NCBI GenBank assembly: GCA_023105745.1
Contig: JALGQZ010000009.1
Coordinates: forward strand, 34,710,409-34,774,408
DNA: 64,000 bases
Direction of reading: 5' to 3'
Source: Austropuccinia psidii
Lineage: Eukaryota; Basidiomycota; Pucciniomycetes; Pucciniales; Sphaerophragmiaceae
In this document: positions 25,319-35,411 of the stretch, piece after piece
Layout of the letters: each line of letters starts with the position of its first letter
How positions within the stretch are numbered: the stretch's first letter is position 1
Translations under genes and position numbers: made by a program
The notes under the pieces: generated by a model
What the model was told of the DNA's origin: nothing
Databases searched by the model: none
What the model saw: the letters and a program-made list of their open reading frames with translations, nothing else

Positions 25319-27750
25319 TCACGCAGTTAATGATTTTTTCTTTTCTTGGACCTATTGGTGATTGGAATATGGCATTCCCATAAGGAACGATTTCAGAATA
25401 GTAATACAATCAAGTGAAAGATGAGCTTGAAAGGTACCTTCCGCATGTTGACCTCAACTGAATGAGGAGTGATATAGTGGATGACCTGTACAGGTCGTTG
25501 TTGGCCAATACGATGTAGACGATCAACAGCCTGAGCCTCAATGGCTGGGTTCCAATTGGGCTCCTGGAAATGTGGATGTCAGGGTCCGAAAATCAGGGGA
25601 GAATTTTGGGGGGCCCCTCACCATTAAATAGACTATATTAGCACAAGTTATATTGAGGCCAGTTCCAGCCGCGGCAATGGATGCAATGAGTACTTCACAT
25701 TCAGGATTATTGAAGAAATTCTCAAGAGCCTTGTCCTGCGCTCGTGGTGTAATTGTTCCATCAATTCGTGCTGAAAGGATAGAGTGATGGGCAAGAGCAA
25801 TACCAATTCTACAATATAAAAAAGTCAGATGGAGTCAATTGGTAATGGATGCATATTAGAATTAATGCACAAATCTAGAAATTGGGTCCATTGGGTATAA
25901 ACCACCGATTTCGTTGGACCACACCTTGTTTGTTTGTTCTTCATTAAGCTTTGTAGGAGGTGTGCAATTTTACTACTCATCATGCATGTTTCCACATCCA
26001 CAATAGTTTGTGTGATTCTTGGGGAGTTATCCTGAGTGCTCCTGCCCTCGGGGTCTTCCAGCTCCGCCTCCGCAATTGTGTTAAGCATGATGTGATGGTT
26101 ACAACATATTCGCAGCTTATTAATATTTCTGAAAAATTCTCCTGGTCCTTTGCTTTTGGATGATAGGAATTCTTCATATAATATGGAATATTCTTGCTGC
26201 ATGGTCGGGTTGAGTGGGAGCAGCTCATAATGATGGCTAATAGTGGGGAGGGATTCGAGATGTGTGGTTTTGGTGCGGCGCAAACTTAAATGCCGCAATG
26301 CCAAATGCAAGATATCATTGCAACCTTTGGAAAGACTACTCAGGATGAATGGTGACCAGTTATCTTGATCGGCGCTCTGGGGTTGAGTGATGAATGATAT
26401 TATGCCCAAAAGGTCATAAATGGTGTTGTGAATAGGTGTGCCCGTTAAACATATTCGACGGGATGAAAGGAGGCTATTAATGGCACGGTGAGTGGCAGTG
26501 TATTGAGAGCAAATATAGCTATAAGAGGGGAAAGGGTTATTGGATATAAAAGGTAATTTGAATCATTTAAGCTCCGCCACTCACTGTGCGTCATCCAAGA
26601 TTATACGATGCCAATTGATTTGAAAAATGAATGATGTAGAGGGATTGGTTTGCTTAAATTCTTGGGTGATAGTATTGTAAGAAGTGATGATGATATCATA
26701 TTTTAAGATGTCGTCTTTGGATAATGAGTGACGAGTGGGACCATGGTAGATTTTGGAATGCAGCGCTCCAGCCTGAGCATGCTTGGATATTTCTGATTGC
26801 CAGTTGGTAATTAAGCGAGGGGGGCAGATGATCATGGTGGGCGTGGAGCGATGGGGGTTTGCAATCATCCGCTCTTTGGAGGTACCAATTAGAGCAATGG
26901 CCTGAATGGTTTTACCTAATCCCATATCATCCGCGAGCAGTCCCCCAAGAGGGGTATTGGTCGAAAGGGATTCAAATGAGCTAACGACTCTGTTTGTAAT
27001 GATGTGCCTGGCATTGAAAGTGGATCCTGGGGGTGAGGTGGCCCAAAGGTTACGGGCTGATTGGCCATTGGGGATTTCTCGATCCCAGAGAAAAGCTAGT
27101 CCGGTCTTTTGATGAGGGAGGAGGGGGGTTTGAATAATGGCATGGGGCGGGGTCATCATGGGGAGGTCTGATCCACTGGGTAATTGTATCAGTTTCTGCT
27201 TGGAAACCAATGATGAAACAGCAGGATATGAAACTGGCGTTGAGCTTGAAGCGGGAAATGTCGGAGTGAAGAGTTGACATTGACTATGAGTATCACAGTC
27301 ATATTCTTTGGGCATTTTAAGCTTGAAGTCTTGTGTTCGAAAGCTTTCCATTATGAATAAAATGTTTGGATACCTTGTGAAGAACATCAATGCTAGATTG
27401 GGTTTCTGAGATGAGGAGGGATCATTTGCATCAGTCATAAATACTCCCTCAATGAATAATATTTGAGAAGGATTGGATTGGCAATTTTCAATCCATGCGC
27501 CACCAGGACCACAGTGCATGAACGTTTTTGGTGCCCCAAGGAATGGTATCAACGTTTTGGAAAGGGTTCCAGGTAGAGAGCCAATAGCATGCTGGTGATT
27601 GGGGAGATAAACAAATATGTTGTGTTGATTGTGCCATAGGATAATCCAAGAACCTAAGTGGGAATTCTCAGGCTTTAAGGTTATATCACTATTTATTTGA
27701 ATACGAATATTAATCATCCCAATGCAAAGTGGTTGTGAAGGGGTTGACAT
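25319..27750 (-). CDS. SNF2-family DNA-dependent ATPase/helicase, intact
   Basis: Five exons: 27750-26585, 26518-25871, 25808-25622, 25563-25438 and 25351-25319. They give 719 codons with all phases consistent and no stops. I start at the ATG at 27750; the frame runs a little further upstream but only from TTG. SNF2 motifs: LPHQKTGLAFLWDRE (motif Q-like), LLADDMGLGKTIQA (I, about 272-285), IICPPRLITNW (Ia), LDDAH formed across the first intron (II), LTGTPIHN (III), VVYTQWTQFLDL (IV), AGTGLNIT (V) and YRLHRIDQQQPV (VI). No RING finger or chromodomain is visible, so it is compact compared with Rad5/Rad16 relatives. It probably remodels chromatin or strips proteins from DNA. It is the only cargo gene without a visible lesion. 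Confidence 0.93.
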
Positions 27751-30142
27751 TATGGCTATGTTCAATTATTTGGGGACAGTTGAGAATTATATGATCGGGA
27801 AGGGTTAGCTAAAGGGAATGAAGAGGAATAAGCGCATGTGGGGAACTTATATGAGTGGCAGCAACAGGCCAAAAGGGGGATCGCCTGTGGTTACGTGCAT
27901 GGTCTTGATGGGGGTGGGCGTCTTGGGCTGACAATTTTCATATCCAATTTGGGGCATATATCAAGGCAAGGTGGCCAAAATGTGGGTGCACCGATATTTT
28001 GCTGCATCTGCAGCAGGGTACAAAACCTTTGGTGGATCAAGGTTGACATTAGCATATCCAAAATTGGGTGGGTTGGAGGAAGTTATTGTGGAGGGCATAT
28101 TAGAGGCATGCAGTCATTTTCGCTGGTGTGACAGCGAACAATGAGCGTATCATCCCCAGGTTAATTTTCGCACAGGGACCTACTGGGCAATGTTGGCGGT
28201 TTCAAAGGGCAAACTCACTGTAGAGATGTGTGTGTGTGGGCGGGTAAGATATGTTCGGTGGCGTGCCACCGAACATGAGTTTGATTGCGTCAGGCGCTTG
28301 AGAACGTGCAGAAAATGACCCGGAGTGGGAGATCCCGACACAATCATAGGCCGGGATTATTCTAATGCGGATGAGGCTGAAGAAAATCCATACTGATTGA
28401 CCTCAGGTTTCCATGCGCAAGCGGGTGAGCGTCTGCAGTGCAGCTGACCACCCGACCAAGAAAATAGCCGGTTGGAAGACTGGCAGTGAAATGTCTTCCA
28501 GGCGTGTGAAAGTTGCCTGCGTATGACCCGTTGGGTGGTGCATATGAGAAAGTGGGTGGCTGCCCGCCAATGAGCACGCGCGGCCAGTCAAAGTTTGCCC
28601 CGATATCACCCACTTACAGTAACTTGGATTACACGCACATCGGTGCCGGAGTTAGGCAGAGCTGTCCAACAAGGTGCATCAAAGGGATGCAGTTGAGATA
28701 TATGACTTGATGGCTTGACGTGATTGCATGTTACATTGCTGAACAGCTTTTGCTCTGCCCTGCAGCATACATTTACAAAGGTGTACTGCGTACCAAGGCT
28801 GTCATGTCGGTTATTCCGTGCAGTTCGGCTAAACTGATTTAGGTTGTTAATTCTACCAGAATTAACAGTTCCAACGCGTTTTGTTTTTTTTCGCGCGGAA
28901 CTGAAACTGACCAATCAAATAGCAACTACGCACTGAATAAATCCCAACTAATTATTTCGCGCAACATCTCACTTATCTCAAATGTTTTATCATTTTTATT
29001 TATAATTTTTCAATCATTTTCTTTAATTCTCATTTGTTTATAATGAGCACAAATATACAATCTTTCCAAAAACTCATTCCAATTAAACGACTATTTAATT
29101 CATCAATTATAGCTACAATGACTCATAGGTTCCTCAATCCCACTTACAATTCATTGTTGCTTAATACATGTCCTTTGCGAACTACAATAAAGGATGTTCA
29201 TTTGAAATTATAACAAAAAAAATTTAAAATTGATAAGATTTTATTTTTATTGAATTAAATCCCGGTTAGACTGGAACTGACAATGACCTTATCAGGTATG
29301 GTACTTAATGAGGACATAGTGATTACATATCTCGCAAGTTCCAGTACGACCGAATGTTTTTTTAATGAAGTTGTACTTCAGACCGATTTGGGACCGCATA
29401 TCCAGCCCTGCTGCGTACTACAGTGTCAGCTGTACAGATTAGGAAGGTGTAATACTACTTCAGCCTGCATGCATATAGCCAATGCAATCGTTTTCATATA
29501 TGTATCTCATGTGCCACATTCTCAGCATTGTGTTTCACCCAATTTGCACACGCAAGCTGAGCATGTCATGGTCAAAAGGACCGTGTGAAAGTGCTCAGCA
29601 AAGCCATGGAATGAACTATTTTTGCAATAGCACATTGGAAGGCTCAGTTTGGAGCACTTCACCAAAGCATGTGAAATGCTGCAGCTGGCTGAAATGTCAC
29701 CCGATGCTGTGCCAAATGCTCAGATTGTGGGCATACAAAAACGACTGAGCAATGGCTCAGCATGGTGCATTTGATATTGTTATATCAATAGTTCAATCAC
29801 TGTGCCATTAAAATGTTCAGCCACTGAGCATTTCAATTATGACCCGAAAGCAAACCTGAGCAATGGGTCGAGGCAAGCTCACGCTGTATTCACTTGTCTT
29901 ACAGCCCCCCCCTTTGTTCAAACACTATTACCAGGCCATACGGCCGGTAATCTCGCCGCGGTCACTTGTGACCAAATGCACCGGGCGCATTTCTGCATGG
30001 GTCACTTGTGCATTGCACCCACAATGCAGATTCAACGAGGGCCTCACGACCACCCTCCTGGGGTATCGGGTGGCTATGTAAGGAAACAAAGGGGATTCGA
30101 CTGAGTTTGCCAATTCAATCAATAGCAATACTCAGCCAGAAC
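27751..30142. other. Long intergenic region upstream of SNF2
   Basis: No convincing gene. The part 27751-28250 is mixed sequence; 28251-28276 is a palindrome; 28300-28720 is GC-richer with short, unrelated open frames; 28930-29260 is AT-rich; 29570-30130 repeats short CTCAGC/GCTGAG-type words and grades into the tandem repeat that follows. The SNF2 promoter should lie at the left and that of the zinc-finger gene at the right. Confidence 0.5.
28251..28276. promoter_or_regulatory. Palindromic intergenic motif 2
   Basis: The most symmetric copy: 26 bp with arms ATGTTCGGTGGC and GCCACCGAACAT around a 2-bp centre. It lies 500 bp upstream of the SNF2 ATG. The arms carry TTC/GAA where the other copies have TAC/GTA, a compensated change that keeps the symmetry. 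Confidence 0.75.
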
Positions 30143-30455
30143 GCCAACATTGAAGCTCAGTTGCAGCATTCGCTGCGACTGAGCTTCAATTTTGCCCACA
30201 CGCCTTGAAGCTGAGCCTTTGTCGGGTGCTGCAACTGCTGTGACTGAGATTCAATTTTTCCCACACGCCTTGAAGCTGAGCCTTTGTCGGGTGCTGCAAC
30301 TGCTGTGACTGAGCTTCAATTTTGCCCACACGCCTTGAAGCTGAGCCTTTGTTGGGTGCTGCATTCGCTGAGACTCAGCTTTAATTTTGCCCACACGCCT
30401 TGAAGCTGAGCCATTTGCGGGTGCTGCAACTGCTGAGAGCGTCTCAGCTTCACCA
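30143..30455. repeat. 65-bp tandem repeat in the promoter of the zinc-finger gene
   Basis: Full units at 30205-30269, 30270-30334 and 30335-30399, with partial units on both sides. Each unit holds TTGAAGCTGAGCC, GGTGCTGCA and TTTTGCCCACACGCC. It ends a few bases before a TATA box, so it could be an upstream activating or silencing array. Confidence 0.85.
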
Positions 30456-30458
30456 TGG

Positions 30459-30466
30459 TATAAAAG
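30459..30466 (+). promoter_or_regulatory. TATA box of the zinc-finger gene
   Basis: TATAAAAG is followed by a CT-rich leader. Downstream, a likely 5'-UTR intron spans 30817-30887: GTACGT donor, TACTAAC branch-type sequence, pyrimidine tract and TTTTTAG directly before the ATG at 30888. Confidence 0.65.
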
Positions 30467-30887
30467 ACCATCTTCACACGACAAGCCCTTCACTTTCTTT
30501 CTCACCCGCTCCACTTTGCTCCACCTCACCCGCTGTTCTCCTTTTTGTGCGTATTACCCTAGGTCTTCCTGCTTTTCCACTCTTTTCTTTCGCACTCCAC
30601 TAACCACTATCATATCCTTCTGCTTTGTTTTTTTCCCGCTTATACTTCCAGAACCCCCCGTCTATCTACTTCGTGCGTTCCATTCAAATAGATTTTTGTC
30701 CACGTTATTATCCGATATTAATATTTTTCTATCTTCACGACTTCCTTCCAGACTTTTAAAAACTTCCGACTAGAGCGTTTTTAAATTGATTCCGTTTTAA
30801 ATTTATATAATTCATCGTACGTCATCCTTTTCTTTCTTGATTTCTTACTTTCTATTCACTTACTAACCCCAATTTTTTTCTTTTTAG

Positions 30888-32265
30888 ATGTCGTGCACGT
30901 TATGCACCAAGCGGGGTATCCCCTGCATCCGCTCTTCGACAACGACAGACGCTTGTGATGCTTGCCGACAAGCACACAAGAAATGCTCGTTTGTTGTCCG
31001 ACCCTTCCAACCACGCGGCCAGAGGAGTTCTCGCCCAAGACGACCTCGCGAGGACTCCTTTGTGGTCGACGATGATGAGACCATTTCCGAGCACGAATGG
31101 ACACTGGGACCTCAAGCAGGCCGACGGGAATGATTCCGGACGATTAGCCCAGTGCCCTCAAGCATCAATTTGTCCACCCCCCCTCCTAGGCCACCATCCG
31201 ATGGTCACTTCACTCCTTGACCGGAGCGAAGTGATTATCCGGCCGATGAAGGTTGGCGATGGCGAGAGGACATTCGAGCTTGGGCCGATCATCACCATGT
31301 CTTGTCACCGATGGGATTCAAACGCCACAGTAAGTTTTCTTTCTCCTCCTTATCTCTTTTATCTTCACGCAATAATACTCCCTTTTTTCCATTACTCATA
31401 GAACAAAACCCTCCGAATCCCCCCCGACAAGACTCTCCCGTTCCCAGTTTGCCTCGCGAGCAAACCCCACGGCAACCCACCCCAGGCCCGAGTGGCACCC
31501 GATGGTCTGAGGACTTATTCCGCGGTAAGCAGCCAACTTTCTCTTTTCTCATTTTCACTTTCGCATCAAGTTAACTGACTCTTCCTCCTTTTGTAGAAGC
31601 CTCCCAGCACAATGAGCCACCTATTCCTGGCGCGAGTCCATCCTCGGAACCACCTGAGGACATTGCGACTCGTGAGCCTCAACCTGAGGTGGCTCCTACG
31701 CAATCAACGGAGGAACCTTTTGGTAAGTCCCTATTTCACTTTTTTAACTCTACTCAACTTTTCCTCACCCCTCCTTCGACCATCTCCAGCTCGTCCCGCC
31801 ACTCCCCGCTCGATTATCATCATCGACGATACGCCAGTTGGTTCCCCCCCTCCCCCTCCCCCTCCCCCTTCTTCACCGCCTCCACCACCTTCCCCTCCTG
31901 TACCCCCTCCCTCCACTCCTACCCCGGTTCCTTCCCCGGATATCCCTCCCATTGCCGCCAACAACCCAACTGCCTCCTCCCCCCCGGTGCCAACGGCCTC
32001 TCATTCCTACGATGACGCTCGCCAGGAATTTACCAACTTACAACCGACTTTGATGATCCCTCGAGCCATCGTCCACGGATCGATCAATCAAATCTTGTTG
32101 GAGCATCGTCGGTTGCTCCACATGATTCCTTTCGTGGATGCAACTCATTGAAATGAGATGCACCGGGAATTCCGGGAGGAACTAAACTCCCTCCTTGGCG
32201 CGGCGATGGAGGCTTATCCAATGGAGGACATCACCAGGATAGTCTCAAAATTCTTAGAAAAATAA
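30888..32265 (+). pseudogene. Zinc-cluster and proline-rich protein gene with three in-frame TGA codons
   Basis: Exons 30888-31329, 31402-31524, 31597-31722 and 31790-32265 join with consistent phases to 388 codons. The N-terminus CTLCTKRGIPC...CDACRQAHKKC is a six-cysteine pattern (CxxC-x6-C, then CxxC-x6-C) reminiscent of fungal zinc clusters. It is followed by a basic stretch, long Pro/Ser-rich parts with poly-proline, and a helical C-terminus. TGA codons lie at 31131, 31218 and 32149, and coding character continues after each, so I read them as lesions. A DNA-binding or scaffolding role is possible but not shown. The 5' leader has a TATA box and an intron; an AATAAA-like signal overlaps the end. 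I do not recognise the family with certainty. Confidence 0.6.
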
Positions 32266-32694
32266 AATCCACAAAAAAAATTGTATTCTTTCCACTTTTT
32301 ACCTTTTGTATTACACTCCTTTAGATAAATTTTTTGTATTCAATGAAAGATATTTTCAATTTCTCTTACGTTCTTTGTTCACGTGAATTTATTATAATTC
32401 CTCAATGATTCATATTTACTATTGTGTGAGAATAATTTTCGTAAGTGCCCCACCAAAAGTTTGAGTTAGTATTTGTATGTGAGAAACTCTTTTGCCAAAA
32501 ATGCGCCAATAGTCACCATTCCTGCCTCCTATATTTTCTTCCTCCATTGTTTCGAGCCATATCAAATCTTAACTGTAAAAAAGTGGGAGGTTCCGGCATG
32601 TGAGCAATCCACTCCAGATTCATGAGAAATTGCCATTCCAACGGTCACACGCTATTAATCTTAGTCATGTATTGAATTGTTTAAATTATCGGGA

Positions 32695-33315
32695 ACCTTC
32701 ACAAGCGTAACGATTGGCGTGTGAGCTCTCGGGAGCCTGCAAAGGCGTAAGGATTGGCGTGTGAGCTGTCGGGAACCTGCACAGGCGTAAGGATTGGCGT
32801 GTGAGCTTTCGGGAGCCTGCACAGGCGAAAGGATTGGCATGTGAATTGTCGGGAGCCTGCACAGGCGTAAGAAATTGTCAGCATTGTTGGCAGCCTTCAC
32901 AAGCCTAAGGATTCGCGTGTGAGCTGTCGGGAGCCTGCACAGGCGTAAGGATTGGCGTGTGAGCTTTCGGGAGCCTGCACAGGCGTAAGAAATTGTCAGC
33001 ATTGTTGGCAACCTTCACAAGCCTAAGGATTGGCGTGTGAGCTGTCTGGAGCCTTCACAAGCGTAAGGATTGGGCGTGTGAATTGTCGGGAGCCTGCACA
33101 GGCGTAAGGATTGGCGTGTGAATCGTTGGGAACCTGCACAGGCGTAAGGATTGGCGTGTGAATCGTTGGGAACCTGCACAGGCGTAAGGATTGGCATGTG
33201 AGCTGTCGGGAACCTGCAGAGGCGTACGGATTGGCGTGTGAAGCGTCGGCAGCCCGCATAGGCGTAAGGAACTTTTAGCATTGGCGGAACCTGCACAAGC
33301 ATAAGGATTTGCGTG
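32695..33315. repeat. 40-bp minisatellite containing GCGTAAGGATTGGCGTGTGA
   Basis: About fourteen imperfect 40-bp units lie between the zinc-finger gene and the dioxygenase gene. The GCGTAAGGAT word is shared with the otherwise different 51-bp minisatellite at 38190-38985. Frames through it are repeat artefacts. The stretch 32266-32694 before it is AT-rich 3' sequence without a gene. Confidence 0.87.
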
Positions 33316-33358
33316 TGAAGCATTGGCATCCTGGACAATAGCAACAAACTAGGACAGA

Positions 33359-33382
33359 TGTACGATGGCATGCCACCGTACA
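33359..33382. promoter_or_regulatory. Palindromic intergenic motif 3
   Basis: 24 bp: TGTACGATGGC, AT, then GCCACCGTACA-type arms. It lies right after the 40-bp minisatellite and 125 bp past the 3' end of the dioxygenase gene, so unlike the others it does not clearly precede a start codon. Confidence 0.72.
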
Positions 33383-33507
33383 TAATCCACTTCACCCCTT
33401 TTTCATGTGAGACACCCCTTCTGCCGCACTCGAATCCATCCAATCCTGGTGTATATTGTCCTCTGCCTTACCCCACCATTACTTACCCAACACACATGCA
33501 AATCTCC

Positions 33508-34836
33508 TCATTCTTTGAATTGGCAAGAGATTGTAATACCATCCCTGATTTGATAGCCCGCTCTCTCGCCAATCTCATAATAGCCATGGTTTTTTTGCTG
33601 CATTGTTTTTGCTAACCTGCTTGAGCATTGTGCGGACATACCCACTAGTGTCGTGCTTTCGTTGTCCTGTGCTGGATCAGTATAATGAACAAATGTACTA
33701 CTGGCCCACACTACCTGAATGAGCCCATGACATGTGGATAGATCAATCCAAAAATGCTCATTTGGGAAAATCAATTTTCCACCTGTACACCACTTTGACG
33801 CATCTCTTTGAATTTGGCCGGTCCGCTTATCAGCTTGAAACCACCATCCCGAAGCATACAGCGATGCATCCTTATCAACATGAGGTGCTTTTTTGAATCC
33901 ATTCATGGTGAAAGTGAGTGCGGAAGCGAACTCGAATGCACCCTGATTTGCCGAAATATTGCCTTCATAGTTGACTTGATCAAAAGACGGAACCCCCAAT
34001 GAATTGTAGGAATTTTGAATCTTCTCAAATAAATTATCCCCAACATATCGTAAGGATTGACCTAGAATGCAACCCACCTAGCTAAGATTGGCACCTCGGT
34101 GCCGCCATTCATCTTTTGCATTTTCAATTCTGCCAGCACTTCCATACAGACCAAATTGTTCATTCTTCGTGGTGCATTTGCGCCACCCAATCGCGAATAT
34201 AAATCCCTCCAGTAATGCTCCATTTGTTGCAATAGGGTCAGTGAACCTCTTTTCGCGAAATAAGAATTGTGATAATTCATCCCATTGATTGACCTCGACT
34301 TCACTCATTGTTGTGAATGGTCGGAATTCGACAAGGGCAATGAGTAATCCGGTTGAAGAGAAAATTGCCACACGGCCAAAGTGAATGCGTTTGATCTGAT
34401 TGACATCCACAACCCTCCAAATTTCACTTGGGGTCATATTTGCTGATACTGGCATTGATATTTGTGCTGTTGGGCGAGAGGAGGAAAACAACCTATTCAT
34501 TCGGCTCGTTTTGCGCTCATTTGTCTTTTGGGATCTGCTACTATTCCCGAGTGGTTGAGGGATCACTATGTGTTGAAGCACACAAGATATCAGATACTGC
34601 CAAGGAGCTTTCTTCGGCACACATCCTTGAACTTCCCTGTTGGAGCCCACATGACATTGGCACAATCTGAACCGACTAAAGCCAATGTTCTTCCGTGGGG
34701 CCCAATGAGGGTGCCATATAAATGTGGAAGCATATATACACTGAGATTAAGCAAGTAATTCACACTTTCCCTCCTCAGCACGACGCTTTCTCGCGAGTTC
34801 CCTTTTACGCTCTTTTCCTTTTTTGTTGAATGGCAT
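33508..34836 (-). pseudogene. TET/JBP-like 2-oxoglutarate/Fe(II) dioxygenase gene with one in-frame TAG
   Basis: A single frame runs from about 34720 to 33508, broken only by TAG at 34080-34078. The first exon is uncertain: an ATG at 34836 opens a lysine/arginine-rich segment, but no good splice joins it. Family signs: AIFSSTGLLIALVEFRPF, FAIGWRKC and FGLYGSAG in the N-terminal half; then HVDKD (HxD metal ligands), SGWWFQ, TGGKLIFP, HFWIDLSTCHGLIQVVW, FVHYT (distal His) and GMSAQ. Known relatives oxidise 5-methylpyrimidines in DNA and are often carried by basidiomycete transposons. The arginine expected just before GxSxQ for 2-oxoglutarate binding is not evident. With the TAG, activity is doubtful in this copy. 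Confidence 0.72.
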
Positions 34837-35269
34837 GCTTTCAGCAGAAATTGAAATGAAACCAAATGATTACTGATTTGTTAATATCACCTAAATTGGA
34901 TTGCGGTGGATGAATCTTTTTTAATTGCGGCTAAAAAGAAAGCTCACGCCTGACCTTGGCAAATTCACGATCTCAAATACCTGAACCTGAAAATTGCAGT
35001 GGATAGTGCATTATTCAATTTGACATTGATGTTCCCATGCAATCACTTTCCAATCCAACCTTCTGGAATATCACAAGCTCACGCAAATGCAATATGCATC
35101 CTGCTGTGGATCCCTAGTTATCCTAGTCCTCTTGAAAGACACAGGAACATTTGGCCTATTATGGGCTGGCGGGAAGTGATAAACGCGACCTCCCGCAATG
35201 CCCCCGCATGTGCTACTCGCGCGCACAACGCCTGACTCAGCTTGCGTCTTGTCGGAGTCTTTGCAATGA

Positions 35270-35293
35270 TGTACGGAGGCATGCCGCCGTACA
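35270..35293. promoter_or_regulatory. Palindromic intergenic motif 4
   Basis: 24 bp: TGTACGGAGGC, AT, GCCGCCGTACA. It lies about 430 bp upstream of the putative dioxygenase ATG (34836) and just beyond the 3' end of the gene ending at 35412. Confidence 0.75.
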
Positions 35294-35411
35294 ATTACTA
35301 TTGGTACTCAGACTGTGGCATCCGGGCAGTAGTAGGATAGGAAGTCATGATTATTAAATTCATAAATCACTTTGCAAAATTAAATTACAATCTATCTAGT
35401 ACAAAGCTAAT

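Noticed and set aside
27751..27765. Upstream extension of SNF2 to 27765
   Set aside because: That start codon is TTG; the first ATG in frame is at 27750.
28362..28613. Small minus-strand frames in GC-richer DNA
   Set aside because: Two overlapping frames, no splice context, no recognisable motif. Probably chance.
30888..32265. Alternative genetic code or TGA readthrough in the cargo
   Set aside because: TGA ends SNF2 and TGG is used for tryptophan throughout. The stop positions fit mutation better.
32695..33315. CRISPR-like regular array
   Set aside because: The whole unit repeats, including the spacer part, and the genome is fungal. It is a minisatellite.
32661..33443. Minus-strand frames with repeated YACAGSR-type peptides
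   Set aside because: They come from the 40-bp minisatellite. Frame changes between units show that no protein is conserved.
34741..34765. A 25-bp intron joining the ATG exon at 34836 to the dioxygenase frame
   Set aside because: It is too short for a spliceosomal intron and the phases do not match the main frame, so I left the start unresolved.
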